The notes: a model not told the origin generated them from the letters alone. A stretch of DNA of 35,213 bases from Psychromarinibacter sediminicola (GCF_029168335.1 NZ_JARGYC010000046.1:1-35213); one strand, 5' to 3'. Counted from the first letter of the stretch, positions 1-8,491 are shown. Made by a program: numbers and translations.

Positions 1-2
1 AC

Positions 3-92
3 GAACCCGGCACCTTCGACGAATGCCTCTACGTCCAGCCCCGCCTGCGCAGAAGCGCCCGCCTGAGACTCAGGCGGAGCGACAAGGCGTAG
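3..92 (+). CDS. 3' end of an unidentified protein (partial)
   Basis: An open frame runs in from the left edge and stops at TAG 90-92, giving 29 residues that begin EPGTFDECLYVQ and end in an arginine-rich tail, LRLRRSDKA. I do not recognise the family. The arginine-rich tail coincides with a nested inverted repeat (39-100), so the last residues may come from a palindromic element that has extended the reading frame rather than from a conserved domain. The frame could also be chance. It is on the same strand as the sugar-oxidation pair downstream but is separated from it by 299 bases. Confidence 0.3.
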   Translation, partial: EPGTFDECLYVQPRLRRSARLRLRRSDKA

Positions 93-100
93 GGGCGGGG
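39..100. repeat. Nested inverted repeat, possible REP-like element or terminator
   Basis: The inner arms CCGCCTGAG and CTCAGGCGG (59-67 and 69-77) are perfect complements around one central base. The outer arms CCCCGCC (39-45) and GGCGGGG (94-100) also pair. The element overlaps the end of the partial gene. No T-run follows, so it is a poor intrinsic terminator, and a dispersed palindromic repeat is an alternative. Confidence 0.4.
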
Positions 101-391
101 TCCGTCTCCGGCTGATGGACAGGCAGCGCCCGTCTGGTAGGCTGTCGCGCGTGTCGCGGGAGGTTCGCGGATTTGACCTTGGTGTCAGTTAACAAGTGTG
201 TGTCCATTTGGGGCGTCTCAAGATGTCCCCGCCTGGCTATTCGAGTCACAGTTTAGGAGTAGGAAACCGAGGAGGTACGGCCAGATGTGCCCGCGCTTGC
301 CCACGTTTGGCGTGCATGTCCATGCGGGGAGAACTGGTTCCCCCAGAGCCCCCTAAGCGTATTTGCAACGAGAAGAATCAGGGGGATCGGA
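93..391. other. Gene-poor leader region before the sugar-oxidation pair
   Basis: No convincing long gene lies here. The stretch is less GC-rich than the flanking genes and presumably holds the promoter of the aldo/keto reductase operon. It contains one possible short frame, 285-356 (ATG to TAA, 23 residues, starting MCPRLPTFGV). That frame is preceded at nine bases by a strong Shine-Dalgarno-like GAGGAGG (269-275). The frame has no recognisable family and may be a leader peptide, a remnant or chance. Confidence 0.4.
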
Positions 392-1444
392 ATGACCATC
401 GAAATGCGGGACTGGGACCGGCGCGGCGACGGCGGGCTGAGCTTTACCGAGATCGGGTTCGGGACGGCGCCCTTGGGGAACCTGTACCGTGCGGTGCCGG
501 ACGCGGAGGCGGACGCGGTGCTGGAGCGGGCCTGGGACGCCGGGATCCGGTATTACGACACGGCGCCGCTTTACGGGATGGGGCTGGCGGAGGTGCGGCT
601 GAACCGGCTTTTGCGCGGGAAGCGGCGGGACGACTACGTGCTGTCGACGAAGGTCGGGCGGCTCCTGCGGCCGTGTCGCCCGGAGGACCGCGACGGGATC
701 GGCAAGTGGTTCGACGTGCCGGCGCGGCAGGAAGTCTACGACTACGGCTATGACGGCGTCATGCGGTCGCTGGAGGTCTCGCTGGAGCGGCTGGGGGTGG
801 ACCGGGTGGACATCCTTTATGCCCACGATCTGGACCTGTTCAACCACGGCACGCCGGCGGCGCTGGAGGCACGGCTCGCGGAGTTCATGGACGGCGGCTA
901 TCGCGCGCTGTGCGATCTGCGCGATCAGGGCGTGATCCGGGCCTTCGGCGCCGGGATCAACGCCTGGGAGCCGGCGCAGTGGATGGCCGAGCGCGGCGAT
1001 TTCGACCTGTTCCTGCTGGCCGGGCGCTACACGCTCCTGGAGCAAGCGGCGCTGGAGACGTTTCTGCCGCTCTGCGCGCGCAAGGGGATCGGGGTCGTGA
1101 TCGGCGGGCCGTACAATTCCGGCATCCTGGCGACGGGGCCGCGGGAGGGCGCGTTCTACAACTACGACCCGGCGCCGCCGGAGATCCTGGAGCGGGTCCG
1201 GCGGATCGAGGCGGTCTGCACCGCGCACGGCGTGCGGCTGGTGGATGCGGCGTTCCGGTTCCCGCTGGCGCATCCGGCGGTGGTGTCGGTCATCCCCGGC
1301 GGCCAGGGGGTGGCGGAGATGGAGGCGAACCTCGCAGCGGCGAAGGCGGAGATACCGGCAGCGCTGTGGCGGGACCTGAAGGACGAAGGGCTGATGCGGG
1401 CGGATGCGCCCGTCGATGCGCCCGTCGGGGAGGGCTCGGGATGA
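392..1444 (+). CDS. Aldo/keto reductase, L-fucose / D-threo-aldose 1-dehydrogenase type
   Basis: A 350-residue NAD(P)-dependent oxidoreductase of the aldo/keto reductase superfamily, a cytoplasmic TIM barrel. The catalytic tetrad is visible: Asp56 and Tyr61 in YYDTAPLYG, Lys87 in LSTKVG and His145 in LYAHD. Length and sequence fit the D-threo-aldose/L-fucose dehydrogenase group, which oxidises L-fucose or a related sugar to the 1,5-lactone. I chose the ATG at 392, preceded by GGGGGA, over an in-frame GTG at 287. The upstream 35 codons look unlike the family N-terminus and have no suitable ribosome site. Its stop overlaps the start of the next gene as ATGA, so the two are translationally coupled, and the lactonase downstream supports the sugar-lactone role. 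The exact sugar is inferred. Confidence 0.88.
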   Translation: MTIEMRDWDRRGDGGLSFTEIGFGTAPLGNLYRAVPDAEADAVLERAWDAGIRYYDTAPLYGMGLAEVRLNRLLRGKRRDDYVLSTKVGRLLRPCRPEDRDGIGKWFDVPARQEVYDYGYDGVMRSLEVSLERLGVDRVDILYAHDLDLFNHGTPAALEARLAEFMDGGYRALCDLRDQGVIRAFGAGINAWEPAQWMAERGDFDLFLLAGRYTLLEQAALETFLPLCARKGIGVVIGGPYNSGILATGPREGAFYNYDPAPPEILERVRRIEAVCTAHGVRLVDAAFRFPLAHPAVVSVIPGGQGVAEMEANLAAAKAEIPAALWRDLKDEGLMRADAPVDAPVGEGSG

Positions 1445-2283
1445 CACGGATCGACGCGCACCAGCATTTCTGGAACCCCGCGCGGGGGGACCACGACTGG
1501 ATGCCGATGGACAACGAGACCCTGGCGCGGCGCTACACCCCGATGGACATGGCGCCGGCGCGGGAGGCGGCGGGCGTCGCGCAGACGGTGCTGGTGCAGG
1601 CGGCGGCGACGGTGCACGAGACCGAATACATGCTGGGGATCGCCGACGCGACGCCGCATGTGGGCGCGGTCGTCGGCTGGGTCGATTTCGAGCGGCCGGA
1701 GGACCGGGCGCAGCTGGAGCGGCTGGCGGGACACCCGAAATTCCGCGGCGTGCGGCCGATGATCCAGGACATCCCGGACGTGGACTGGATGCTGAAGCCC
1801 GAGGTGCAATGGGGCTATCGCGCGCTGGCGGAGCTGGGGCTGAGCTTCGACGCGCTGGGCTTTCCGCGGCATCTGGCGAATTTCCTGGAGGTGCTGACGC
1901 GCTATCCGGAGATGCGCACGGTCGTGGACCATTGCATGAAGCCGGACATCGCCGGGCATTCGCCGGAGTCGTTCCGCGTCTGGGCCGACGGCATGGCGCG
2001 GATCGCGGGCGAGACCGGGGCCTATTGCAAGCTGTCGGGACTGGTCACCGAGGCGGCGGCGGACTGGTCGGTCGAGGCGCTGCGGCCCTATGCCGACCAT
2101 GTGCTGGAGGTCTTCGGGCCGGCCCGGGTGATGTGGGGCAGCGACTGGCCCGTCGTGCGGCTGCGCTGCGAGTACGGCGACTGGCTGGCGGCGGCGGAGG
2201 CGCTGACCGAGGGGCTGAGCGCGGACGAAAAGGCGCGGGTCTTCGGCGGGACGGCGGCGGAGTTCTACCGGCTGGAGGGGTGA
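1441..2283 (+). CDS. Amidohydrolase family 2, L-fucono-lactonase-like
   Basis: A 280-residue amidohydrolase-2 family protein. It shows the N-terminal metal motif DAHQHFW (His7, His9), an internal VVDHCMKPDI segment and the C-terminal WGSDWPV with the catalytic Asp. This pattern is typical of sugar-lactone hydrolases acting on L-fucono-1,5-lactone, L-rhamnono-lactone or galactaro-type lactones. The start is fixed by the ATGA overlap with the dehydrogenase stop. Together the pair would oxidise an aldose to its lactone and open it to the aldonate. The remaining steps (dehydratase, aldolase) and any transporter are not in the window and may lie to the left. The gene is convergent with the next one, with 13 bases between stops. 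Confidence 0.88.
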   Translation: MTRIDAHQHFWNPARGDHDWMPMDNETLARRYTPMDMAPAREAAGVAQTVLVQAAATVHETEYMLGIADATPHVGAVVGWVDFERPEDRAQLERLAGHPKFRGVRPMIQDIPDVDWMLKPEVQWGYRALAELGLSFDALGFPRHLANFLEVLTRYPEMRTVVDHCMKPDIAGHSPESFRVWADGMARIAGETGAYCKLSGLVTEAAADWSVEALRPYADHVLEVFGPARVMWGSDWPVVRLRCEYGDWLAAAEALTEGLSADEKARVFGGTAAEFYRLEG

Positions 2284-2296
2284 GGCGACGCGGGCC

Positions 2297-2572
2297 TCAG
2301 CCCTCGGCGAGCTCGGCCATACGGTCGCGCAGCACCGCGCGGCGGATGCGGTTGAGGCGCCGGGCCTCGCGGTCTTCCGGCGTCGTCTCGCGCAGGATCT
2401 CGCGCTCGCGCGTCAGCCGCGCCTCCTCTTCCCGCAGTTCCTCGGGGCGGCAGAGCGCGTAGATGACGCGCCACTGGCGCGACAGCGCGTCGACGTCGGG
2501 CTCTGGCTGGGCCGGACGGCGTCCGGCCGGGCGGAGGGAAACGTAACGGGAAAAGTCGGTTGCGGCGATCAT
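2297..2572 (-). CDS. Hypothetical protein, short, charged and helical
   Basis: A 91-residue protein starting MIAATDFSRYVSL. Its second half is rich in Glu, Arg and Leu (for example LREEEARLTREREIL), which suggests a long helix or coiled coil. There are no membrane segments, signal peptide or cysteines that would point to a function. The start at 2572 is chosen because the upstream in-frame extension to 2701 is low-quality sequence; the ribosome site before 2572 is weak, so the N-terminus is uncertain. It converges with the amidohydrolase and lies about 190 bases downstream of the sdh operon on the same strand, so read-through from sdh is possible. I do not recognise the family. Confidence 0.6.
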   Translation of the reverse strand: MIAATDFSRYVSLRPAGRRPAQPEPDVDALSRQWRVIYALCRPEELREEEARLTREREILRETTPEDREARRLNRIRRAVLRDRMAELAEG

Positions 2573-2764
2573 TTTGGTTGGCCCTGTCGGTGTCACATTT
2601 CGAACTAAGGCCGGCGCGACGATGCGCCAAGTCCGAAATACCTGACCCCGGGCGCGGTCGGCATGAACCGGCCCATGCCTGCGCAGGATGCCGCGCGGCA
2701 CGGGGAATGACCGGGACGTAGCAGGGGTTTTGCCGCCGCCGGGCGTCAGAAATATGTCAGCGGA

Positions 2765-2959
2765 TCACGGCAGGCGGCGGGCGCAGTGGCGCGGCGTGCG
2801 GCCCGACTCCGTCCGGGTGCGGGCGCCGCAGAAGGCGCAGCGCCATTCGCCGGCGGCCTTGTCGAGCCGCCAGCGGCAGTCGCGGGTGAGCGTGGTGCGG
2901 TGCCACTTCCACCACAGGTAGGCGAAGGTGCCGACCGCGAGGAGGACGAAGACGACCAC
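2765..2959 (-). CDS. Small membrane-anchored protein with zinc-ribbon-like cysteines
   Basis: A 64-residue protein with a GTG start at 2959, four bases after the sdhB stop, so it is probably the last gene of the sdh operon and translated by coupling. Residues about 1-17 (VVFVLLAVGTFAYLWW) form one membrane segment. The rest is basic and carries Cys in TRDCRW, a CAFCG pair and a PRHC, a spacing that resembles a small zinc ribbon. I infer an inner-membrane protein with a cytoplasmic metal-binding tail. A role in sdh assembly or regulation is speculation from position only. The family is not recognised. Confidence 0.6.
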   Translation of the reverse strand: MVVFVLLAVGTFAYLWWKWHRTTLTRDCRWRLDKAAGEWRCAFCGARTRTESGRTPRHCARRLP

Positions 2960-2963
2960 GCGG

Positions 2964-3743
2964 TCAGACGATGCGGTTGACCATCATCCGCTTGATCTCG
3001 GCAATCGCCGCCGCGGGGTTCAGGCCCTTGGGGCAGGTCTTGGCGCAGTTCATGATGGTGTGGCAGCGGTAGAGCTTGAACGGATCCTCCAGATCGTCCA
3101 GCCGCTCGCCCGTCGCCTCGTCGCGGCTGTCGACGATCCAGCGGTAGGCGTGCAAGAGCGCGGCCGGGCCGAGATACCGGTCGGAGTTCCACCAATAGGA
3201 CGGGCAGGCCGCCGAGCAGGATGCGCACATCACGCATTCGTAGAGGCCGTCGAGCTTCTTGCGGTCCTCGATGGACTGCTTCCACTCTTTCTGCGGGCGG
3301 TTGGTCTTGGTCTCCAGCCACGGCATGATCGAGGCGTGCTGCGCGTAGAAGTGGGTGAGGTCGGGGATCAGGTCCTTGACCACCGGCATGTGCGGCAGCG
3401 GGTAGATCTTCACGTCGCCCTTGATCTCGTCCAGCCCGTAGATGCAGGCGAGCGTGTTGATCCCGTCGATCATCATCGCGCACGACCCGCAGATGCCTTC
3501 GCGGCAGGAGCGGCGGAAGGTGAGAGTCGGGTCGATCTCGTTCTTGATCTTGATCAGCGCGTCCAGAACCATCGGACCGCAGGCGTCCATGTCGACGAAA
3601 TAGGTGTCGACGCGCGGGTTCTCGCCGTCGTCCGGGTTCCAGCGGTAGATCTGGAACTTGCGGACGTTCTTCGCCCCTTCGGGTTTCGGCCAGGTCTTGC
3701 CGGTGCGGATCTTGGAGTTCTTGGGAAGCGTGAATTGGACCAT
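2964..3743 (-). CDS. sdhB: Succinate dehydrogenase iron-sulfur subunit
   Basis: A 259-residue electron-transfer subunit of complex II at the inner face of the membrane, passing electrons from the SdhA flavin to quinone. The N-terminal plant-type ferredoxin domain holds the [2Fe-2S] ligands Cys80, Cys85, Cys88 (CREGICGSC) and Cys100. The C-terminal domain holds the motifs [17 protein letters not shown] and [14 protein letters not shown] for the [4Fe-4S] and [3Fe-4S] clusters. Length and motifs are normal. The ATG at 3743 follows AAGAGGAT. It is separated from sdhA by a small secreted-protein gene, an arrangement different from the E. coli operon. Confidence 0.97.
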   Translation of the reverse strand: MVQFTLPKNSKIRTGKTWPKPEGAKNVRKFQIYRWNPDDGENPRVDTYFVDMDACGPMVLDALIKIKNEIDPTLTFRRSCREGICGSCAMMIDGINTLACIYGLDEIKGDVKIYPLPHMPVVKDLIPDLTHFYAQHASIMPWLETKTNRPQKEWKQSIEDRKKLDGLYECVMCASCSAACPSYWWNSDRYLGPAALLHAYRWIVDSRDEATGERLDDLEDPFKLYRCHTIMNCAKTCPKGLNPAAAIAEIKRMMVNRIV

Positions 3744-3773
3744 GTCATCCTCTTGCCCGCGTGGCGGCGGGCG

Positions 3774-4151
3774 TCAGTACCAGGGGTCTTTGATGCAGTA
3801 GGAGGACCCGCCCCTCATCACCGCGGGGCAGGTCGAGCGGCGCAGCCGGAGCTCGACGCCGCCGGCGGTGACCACCTCGGTCGCCTCGCCGCGCTTGAGA
3901 CCGGTATAGTGGGCGATGCAGGCGTTGATGCGGCGGCTGTCCTCTTCGGTGACGGCAAAGCCGGGCAGAACCCGGACGGTCACCGCGTGGACGATGCGCG
4001 GGTAGGTCAGGCGAAGGGGGGTGCCGATGCCGTACTGCGCGGCGCAGTTCACGGCAACCTCGGCCGGGACGATCGGTGTGCGGTCATCCCAGGCGGCGGC
4101 CTGGGTGGCGAATAGTCCGGCGCTAAGTGCGATCAGTGGCAGCAGTCGCAT
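3774..4151 (-). CDS. Secreted hypothetical protein within the sdh operon
   Basis: A 125-residue protein with a clear signal peptide (MRLLPLIALSAGLFATQAAA, cleavage expected near residue 20). The mature part has four cysteines (NCAAQYG, NACIAHY, STCPAV, YCIKD) that could form two disulfides in the periplasm. The gene sits 22 bases after sdhA and 30 before sdhB on the same strand, so it is co-transcribed. I see no catalytic motif and no named family. Its position may reflect a lineage-specific insertion rather than a role in complex II. Confidence 0.78.
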   Translation of the reverse strand: MRLLPLIALSAGLFATQAAAWDDRTPIVPAEVAVNCAAQYGIGTPLRLTYPRIVHAVTVRVLPGFAVTEEDSRRINACIAHYTGLKRGEATEVVTAGGVELRLRRSTCPAVMRGGSSYCIKDPWY

Positions 4152-4173
4152 GGGTCTTCCCCTTCGGTTGGTG

Positions 4174-5979
4174 TCAGAACGTCCTTGCCTTGGGCGCGAT
4201 CCTCTTGAGTTCGATGCCGCCTTCCGTCTCGGTGGTCAGCGGGTCGGTGATAACGGGACGATAGCTGAGTTTCACCGTGTTTCCATCCACGTGGCTCACG
4301 GTGTGGACGCGCCAGTTCTTGTCGTCGCGCTCGGCGTGGTCCTCGTGCGCGTGGGCGCCGCGGGATTCCTTGCGCGCCTCGGCGCCGACAATGGTGGTCA
4401 GCGCGTTGGGCATCAGGTTGGTCAGCTCCAGCGTCTCCATCAGGTCGGAGTTCCAGACGAGGCTGCGGTCGGTGACGTGCAGGTCGTCGAGCTTGGCGGC
4501 GATGGCCGTCATCTTCTCGACCCCCTGCTTCAGCGTGTCCGAGGCGCGGAAGACGGCCGCGTCCTCCTGCATGGTGCGCTGCATCTCGTCGCGCAGCTCG
4601 GCCGTGGGGGTGCCGCCGTCGGCGTGGCGGTAGTGGTCGAAGCGGTCGAGCGCCTTGTCGACCGACACCTGGTTCGGGGTCGGCGTGTGGCCCTCGCGCT
4701 CGACCACGTCGCCGGCGCGGATGGCGGCGGCGCGGCCGAAGACCACCAGGTCGATCAGCGAGTTCGAGCCCAGGCGGTTGGCGCCGTGGACCGAGGCGCA
4801 GCCGGCCTCGCCCACCGCCATCAGGCCCGGCACGATGGCCGTGGGATCCTCGGCGGTCGGGTTCAGCACCTCGCCCCAGTAGTTCGTGGGGATGCCGCCC
4901 ATGTTGTAGTGGACGGTGGGCAGGACCGGGATCGGTTCCTTGGTCACGTCGACGCCGGCGAAGATCTTGGCGGATTCCGAGATGCCCGGCAGACGTTCGG
5001 CCAGCGCCTCGGCCGGCAGGTGGTTGAGGTTCAGGTGGATGTGATCGCCGTTCTCGCCGACGCCCCTGCCCTCGCGAATTTCCATCGTCATCGAGCGGCT
5101 GACATAGTCGCGGGGCGCGAGGTCCTTGTATTGGGGCGCATAGCGCTCCATGAACCGCTCGCCTTCCGAGTTGGTCAGGTAGCCGCCCTCGCCGCGCGCG
5201 CCCTCGGTGATGAGGCAGCCGGAGCCGTAGATGCCGGTGGGGTGGAACTGCACGAATTCCATGTCCTGCAGCGCCAGGCCGGCGCGGGCCACCATGCCGC
5301 CGCCGTCGCCGGTGCAGGTGTGGGCGGAGGTGGCGGAGAAGTAGGCGCGGCCGTAACCGCCGGTGGCGAGCACGGTCATCTTGGCGTTGAAGACGTGGAT
5401 CGTGCCGTCGTCGAGCTTCCAGGCCACGACGCCCTGGCACTGCCCGTCCTCGGACATGATGAGGTCGATGGCGAAATACTCGATGTAGAATTCCGCCTGC
5501 TGTTTGAGGCTCTGGCCATAGAGCGTGTGCAGGATGGCGTGGCCGGTGCGGTCGGCGGCGGCGCAGGTGCGCTGCACGGCGGGGCCTTCGCCGAACTCGG
5601 TGGTGTGGCCGCCGAAGGGGCGCTGGTAGATCTTGCCCTCTTCGGTGCGGGAAAACGGCACGCCGTAGTGTTCCAGCTCGTACACGGCGGCCGGGGCGTG
5701 GCGGGCGAGGTATTCCATCGCGTCGGTGTCGCCCAGCCAGTCGGAGCCCTTGACGGTGTCGTACATGTGCCACTGCCAGTGGTCGGGGCCCATGTTCGAC
5801 AGCGAGGCGGCGATGCCGCCCTGCGCCGCGACGGTGTGCGAGCGGGTCGGGAACACCTTGGTCACGCAGGCCGTGCGCAGCCCCTGTTCCGCCATGCCCA
5901 GAGTGGCACGCAGGCCGGACCCGCCGGCGCCGATCACCACGACGTCATAGTCATGCGTCTCGTAGTCGTAAGCCGCCAT
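4174..5979 (-). CDS. sdhA: Succinate dehydrogenase flavoprotein subunit
   Basis: A 601-residue catalytic subunit that oxidises succinate to fumarate. The N-terminal FAD-binding fold is seen as [14 protein letters not shown], and the covalent-FAD histidine is His48 in [10 protein letters not shown]. The substrate-site segments HPTGIYGSG and TEGARGEGG are intact, as is the capping segment [13 protein letters not shown]. The C-terminal region ends in the usual basic [10 protein letters not shown] tail. Length is normal for the family. It starts nine bases after sdhD and is part of the C-D-A-x-B operon. Confidence 0.98.
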   Translation of the reverse strand: MAAYDYETHDYDVVVIGAGGSGLRATLGMAEQGLRTACVTKVFPTRSHTVAAQGGIAASLSNMGPDHWQWHMYDTVKGSDWLGDTDAMEYLARHAPAAVYELEHYGVPFSRTEEGKIYQRPFGGHTTEFGEGPAVQRTCAAADRTGHAILHTLYGQSLKQQAEFYIEYFAIDLIMSEDGQCQGVVAWKLDDGTIHVFNAKMTVLATGGYGRAYFSATSAHTCTGDGGGMVARAGLALQDMEFVQFHPTGIYGSGCLITEGARGEGGYLTNSEGERFMERYAPQYKDLAPRDYVSRSMTMEIREGRGVGENGDHIHLNLNHLPAEALAERLPGISESAKIFAGVDVTKEPIPVLPTVHYNMGGIPTNYWGEVLNPTAEDPTAIVPGLMAVGEAGCASVHGANRLGSNSLIDLVVFGRAAAIRAGDVVEREGHTPTPNQVSVDKALDRFDHYRHADGGTPTAELRDEMQRTMQEDAAVFRASDTLKQGVEKMTAIAAKLDDLHVTDRSLVWNSDLMETLELTNLMPNALTTIVGAEARKESRGAHAHEDHAERDDKNWRVHTVSHVDGNTVKLSYRPVITDPLTTETEGGIELKRIAPKARTF

Positions 5980-5988
5980 GTGTGCCCC

Positions 5989-6360
5989 TCAGAGAACGAG
6001 TTTGGCCAGCGCGAAGATCCCCGCGGCCATCAGGAAGTAGGAAATTGTGATCACAGCGATGATCAGGATCTTGCGGGTGCTGCCGCCGGCGTAGTCCTCG
6101 ATCATGCCCTTGCAGCCCTTGATGAAGTGCTGCAGCCCGACGACGAGCGTCAGGCCGGTGACGATGGCCGGGATCGGGCGCGAGAAGGTCTCGACGACGA
6201 CCTCGTAGCTGCTGCCCATGGCGCGGCCGAAGATGAACAGGAAGGCGGGGATCAGAAAGGCCAGCCCCACGCCCGAGACGGTCATATACCAGTGTTCCTC
6301 GGTGCCGGCATGGGCGGCGCCCTTGCCCTCGGCGCGCTTGCGGGCGGTCAGGTAACGCAT
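5989..6360 (-). CDS. sdhD: Succinate dehydrogenase membrane anchor subunit
   Basis: A 123-residue inner-membrane protein with three predicted transmembrane helices (about residues 26-47, 63-83 and 97-121). The conserved LQHFIKGCKGMIEDYAG segment contains the likely haem b ligand histidine and the ED pair typical of SdhD. With SdhC it anchors the SdhAB dimer and forms the quinone site. It lies ten bases after sdhC and nine before sdhA. The N-terminus has a charged, non-membrane lead of about 25 residues. Confidence 0.94.
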   Translation of the reverse strand: MRYLTARKRAEGKGAAHAGTEEHWYMTVSGVGLAFLIPAFLFIFGRAMGSSYEVVVETFSRPIPAIVTGLTLVVGLQHFIKGCKGMIEDYAGGSTRKILIIAVITISYFLMAAGIFALAKLVL

Positions 6361-6370
6361 CTGCCCCTCC

Positions 6371-6760
6371 TTACACGATGATCAGGGTGATTACGGTCAG
6401 CACGACCGAGCCGATCACGCAGACCCAGCCGAGTTTCTCGGCGGTCTCGATCTGCAGCCCGTGGCCGGCATCCCACAGGAAGTGCCGCAGCCCGGCGAGG
6501 TAGTGATACCAGACGCCCAGGACCGACAGCGCGAAGATCAGGTCGCCGAACCACGACGTCATGAAGGCGTTGACCGGTTCGAAATAGTCCGGCCCCGAGG
6601 CGGCGGCGACGAGCCACCAGACGACGAGGAAGGCCGAGACGATCAGCGCGTTGCCGGTGATGCGGGTCAGGATCGAACTGACCGATGTCATCTGGAGCCG
6701 GTAGTACTGTCCCAGCATGAAGGGCGAGAGCGGCCGTTCGACGGGTTTGCCTTGTGCCAT
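6371..6760 (-). CDS. sdhC: Succinate dehydrogenase cytochrome b556 subunit
   Basis: A 129-residue first gene of the sdh operon, an inner-membrane subunit with three helices. It shows the family start RPLSPFMLGQYYRLQ, the quinone-site segment SSILTRITG and the haem-ligand region HYLAGLRHFLWDAGHG. The ATG at 6760 is chosen over an extension to 6805 because AAGGAG sits seven bases upstream and MAQGKPVERPLSP is a natural N-terminus. Residue 32 is Thr where the E. coli-type SIxHR motif has His. This may be a lineage feature. The paired palindromes 130-160 bases upstream are the likely control site. Confidence 0.94.
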   Translation of the reverse strand: MAQGKPVERPLSPFMLGQYYRLQMTSVSSILTRITGNALIVSAFLVVWWLVAAASGPDYFEPVNAFMTSWFGDLIFALSVLGVWYHYLAGLRHFLWDAGHGLQIETAEKLGWVCVIGSVVLTVITLIIV

Positions 6761-6889
6761 GTCAGCTCCTTGCGTGTCGCGCTGCAGCGGTTGCCTGTTT
6801 CCCATATCGCAGGTCTTTCCCGCAAGTCACGGGGGCAAGGCAGCATTTCGTATGGGAAAATCTCCGGACCGGGCGGTTTTTGTCGACTC

Positions 6890-6920
6890 TGTGATCACGG
6901 GATTCGATGGCGTGATCACA
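6890..6920 (-). promoter_or_regulatory. Paired operator upstream of sdhC
   Basis: TGTGATCACG (6890-6899) and CGTGATCACA (6911-6920) each contain the 8-base palindrome GTGATCAC. Together they make a perfect inverted repeat with centres 21 bp apart, two helical turns. The pair lies about 134 and 155 bases upstream of the sdhC start. A further inverted repeat, GGCGGTTTT (6872-6880) and AAAACCGCC (6920-6928), flanks it. The same pair with the same spacing occurs before sucC, which argues for a shared transcription factor. The distance suits an upstream activator site, but the promoter itself was not identified. Confidence 0.7.
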
Positions 6921-7000
6921 AAACCGCCGCAACGGACCGACCGGGCAATCCTGACCGATTCCGGTGGTCATGGGGTCGTCATCGCCGCGTCACCGGTCCG

Positions 7001-7747
7001 TCAGCGGTTCGGGGCGAGGTCGTGCAGGTAGCGGGCGAATTCGGTGCACATGATGATCTCGCGCGTCTTGGAATCGTAGAAGGCGTTGGCGACGCCGCAT
7101 TCCTCGACCCTGACCAGCATCCGCTTGGGCAGCGACAGATCCTTGTTCATCGCGTCGATTTCGACCTCCAGCACGCTGGCGGTGAAGCGGCCGTACTCTC
7201 CCACCTTGTGGTCCGCCAGGAAGCGGATCGAGCGGCCGGGGCCGTTGTCGTAGAGCTTCTCGATGACCGGCCCCCAGCTTTGCCGGGCCTGATTGTACTC
7301 GTCCTCGCAGGTGCGCTGCCGCGGCTCGGGCAGTTCCAGTTCCTCGGCCACCTGCTGACGCGCGGCGGGGTCGGCGCCGTAGAACAGGCAGACGAAGGTG
7401 TAATAGCGCTGCAGGTCGGGGCCGTGAACATCCCAATAGGCGGGCTCGGTGCCGGAGCGGTTCTTGGCCTCTCCAAGAAAGCCCAGCGCCGTGTGGCGGG
7501 CCATCGAGATGGCGGTCTCTCCGTCGAACAGCGTGTCGATCAGGAAGACCGACAGAACGTCGGCGGCGTCCTCCTCCTGCCCGAAGATCGGCAGTTTCAT
7601 GATGTCGATCAGGGCGTGGCCGAATTCGTGGTAGAAAATCGCCAGCAGGTTGGCCGAGAGGTATTCGTGCCGGTCGCTGCGCAGGCGGGCGGCGTCCGCG
7701 GGAAGCGCGAGGGCCAGGGCGAGGACGAGCGGAATGACTTTTTTCAT
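7001..7747 (-). CDS. Putative secreted metallopeptidase, DUF4344 family
   Basis: A 248-residue protein with a short signal peptide (MKKVIPLVLALALALPADA). The mature N-terminus carries a zinc-binding HEFGH (His40, Glu41, His44) followed by GQEEDAAD (58-63), the layout of the DUF4344 putative metallopeptidase family. Two cysteine-containing segments follow (VCLFYGADP, TCEDEYNQ), and the C-terminus contains a REIIMCTEFARYL segment. It is probably periplasmic. Substrate is unknown and activity is unproven for the family. It is transcribed away from the sdh control region's far side, on the same strand as sdh but upstream of it, and may have its own promoter in 7748-7981. Confidence 0.85.
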   Translation of the reverse strand: MKKVIPLVLALALALPADAARLRSDRHEYLSANLLAIFYHEFGHALIDIMKLPIFGQEEDAADVLSVFLIDTLFDGETAISMARHTALGFLGEAKNRSGTEPAYWDVHGPDLQRYYTFVCLFYGADPAARQQVAEELELPEPRQRTCEDEYNQARQSWGPVIEKLYDNGPGRSIRFLADHKVGEYGRFTASVLEVEIDAMNKDLSLPKRMLVRVEECGVANAFYDSKTREIIMCTEFARYLHDLAPNR

Positions 7748-7981
7748 TGGGATAACGCTATCGGCAGAATGGTTGCGGGGGAATTAAGGCGTGCCCTGCC
7801 CCACGGGTCAAGCCCCCTGTCCGGGGCGCACCGGGGCGTGCCAGGGCGGACGGGCGGTGGCAGCCGGGGTTGTGCGGCGGCCGGAGCCGGCGACTTGCAG
7901 CTTGGCCGGACGGGTCCGGTGTGCCAGTCTGGCGGCAATCTCACAGGTTTCGTCGCCGCGAGGCCCATTGCGCCGAATGGG

Positions 7982-8488
7982 GTGTCATCCTTGTCCCACG
8001 ACCCTCCGACGCTGCACATGCTGTGCGGCAAGATCGCCGCCGGGAAGTCCACGCTGGCGGCGCGGCTGGCGCGGGCGCCGGGGACCGTGCTGATCGCGGA
8101 AGACGTCTGGCTGGGCGCGCTGTTCGCCGATCAGATGTCGTCCGGGGCGGACTATGTGCGCTGCTCGGGCCGATTGCGGGCGGCGATGGGGCCGCATGTC
8201 GTGTCGCTGCTGGAAGCCGGGGTTTCGGTGGTGCTGGATTTCCCCGCGAATACCGTCGCGCAGCGCGGCTGGATGCGGGAGATTCTGGAGGCGTCCGGGG
8301 CGGGGCATCGGCTGCACCTGCTGGATCCGCCAGACGCGGTGTGCCTGGCACGGCTGCGGGCGCGGAACGCGCAGGGCGATCATCCGTTCGCGGCGACGGA
8401 GGCGCAGTTTCACCGCTTTTCCCGGCATTTCGCGCCGCCCGGGCCGGACGAGGGGTTCACCATCGTGCGGCACGGCGTGGCGGACTGA
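7982..8488 (+). CDS. P-loop ATP-binding protein, kinase-like (AAA_33 type)
   Basis: About 168 residues with a Walker A motif GKIAAGKST near residues 16-24, followed by LIAEDVWLGALF, where Asp is the likely catalytic or Walker-B-like acid. The rest (SVVLDFPANT, LHLLDPPDAVCLARLRARN) matches the family of small zeta-toxin/gluconate-kinase-like ATPases often annotated as AAA-family ATP-binding proteins. Substrate is unknown. The start is unclear: GTG at 7982, TTG at 7991 and ATG at 8018 are in frame, and the last is close to the P-loop. I list the first. It converges with mch, with three bases between stops. Confidence 0.82.
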   Translation: MSSLSHDPPTLHMLCGKIAAGKSTLAARLARAPGTVLIAEDVWLGALFADQMSSGADYVRCSGRLRAAMGPHVVSLLEAGVSVVLDFPANTVAQRGWMREILEASGAGHRLHLLDPPDAVCLARLRARNAQGDHPFAATEAQFHRFSRHFAPPGPDEGFTIVRHGVAD

Positions 8489-8491
8489 GCC

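Noticed and set aside
4021-6381. A long plus-strand open frame opposite sdhA and sdhD
   Set aside because: Composition is typical of an antisense shadow (Ala/Gly/Val/His rich), and the sdh genes on the other strand have all family motifs.
6890-6920. CRP-type binding site
   Set aside because: TGTGA and TCACA are directly joined here, whereas CRP-type sites have about six bases between the half sites. The doubled 10-base palindrome is a different architecture.
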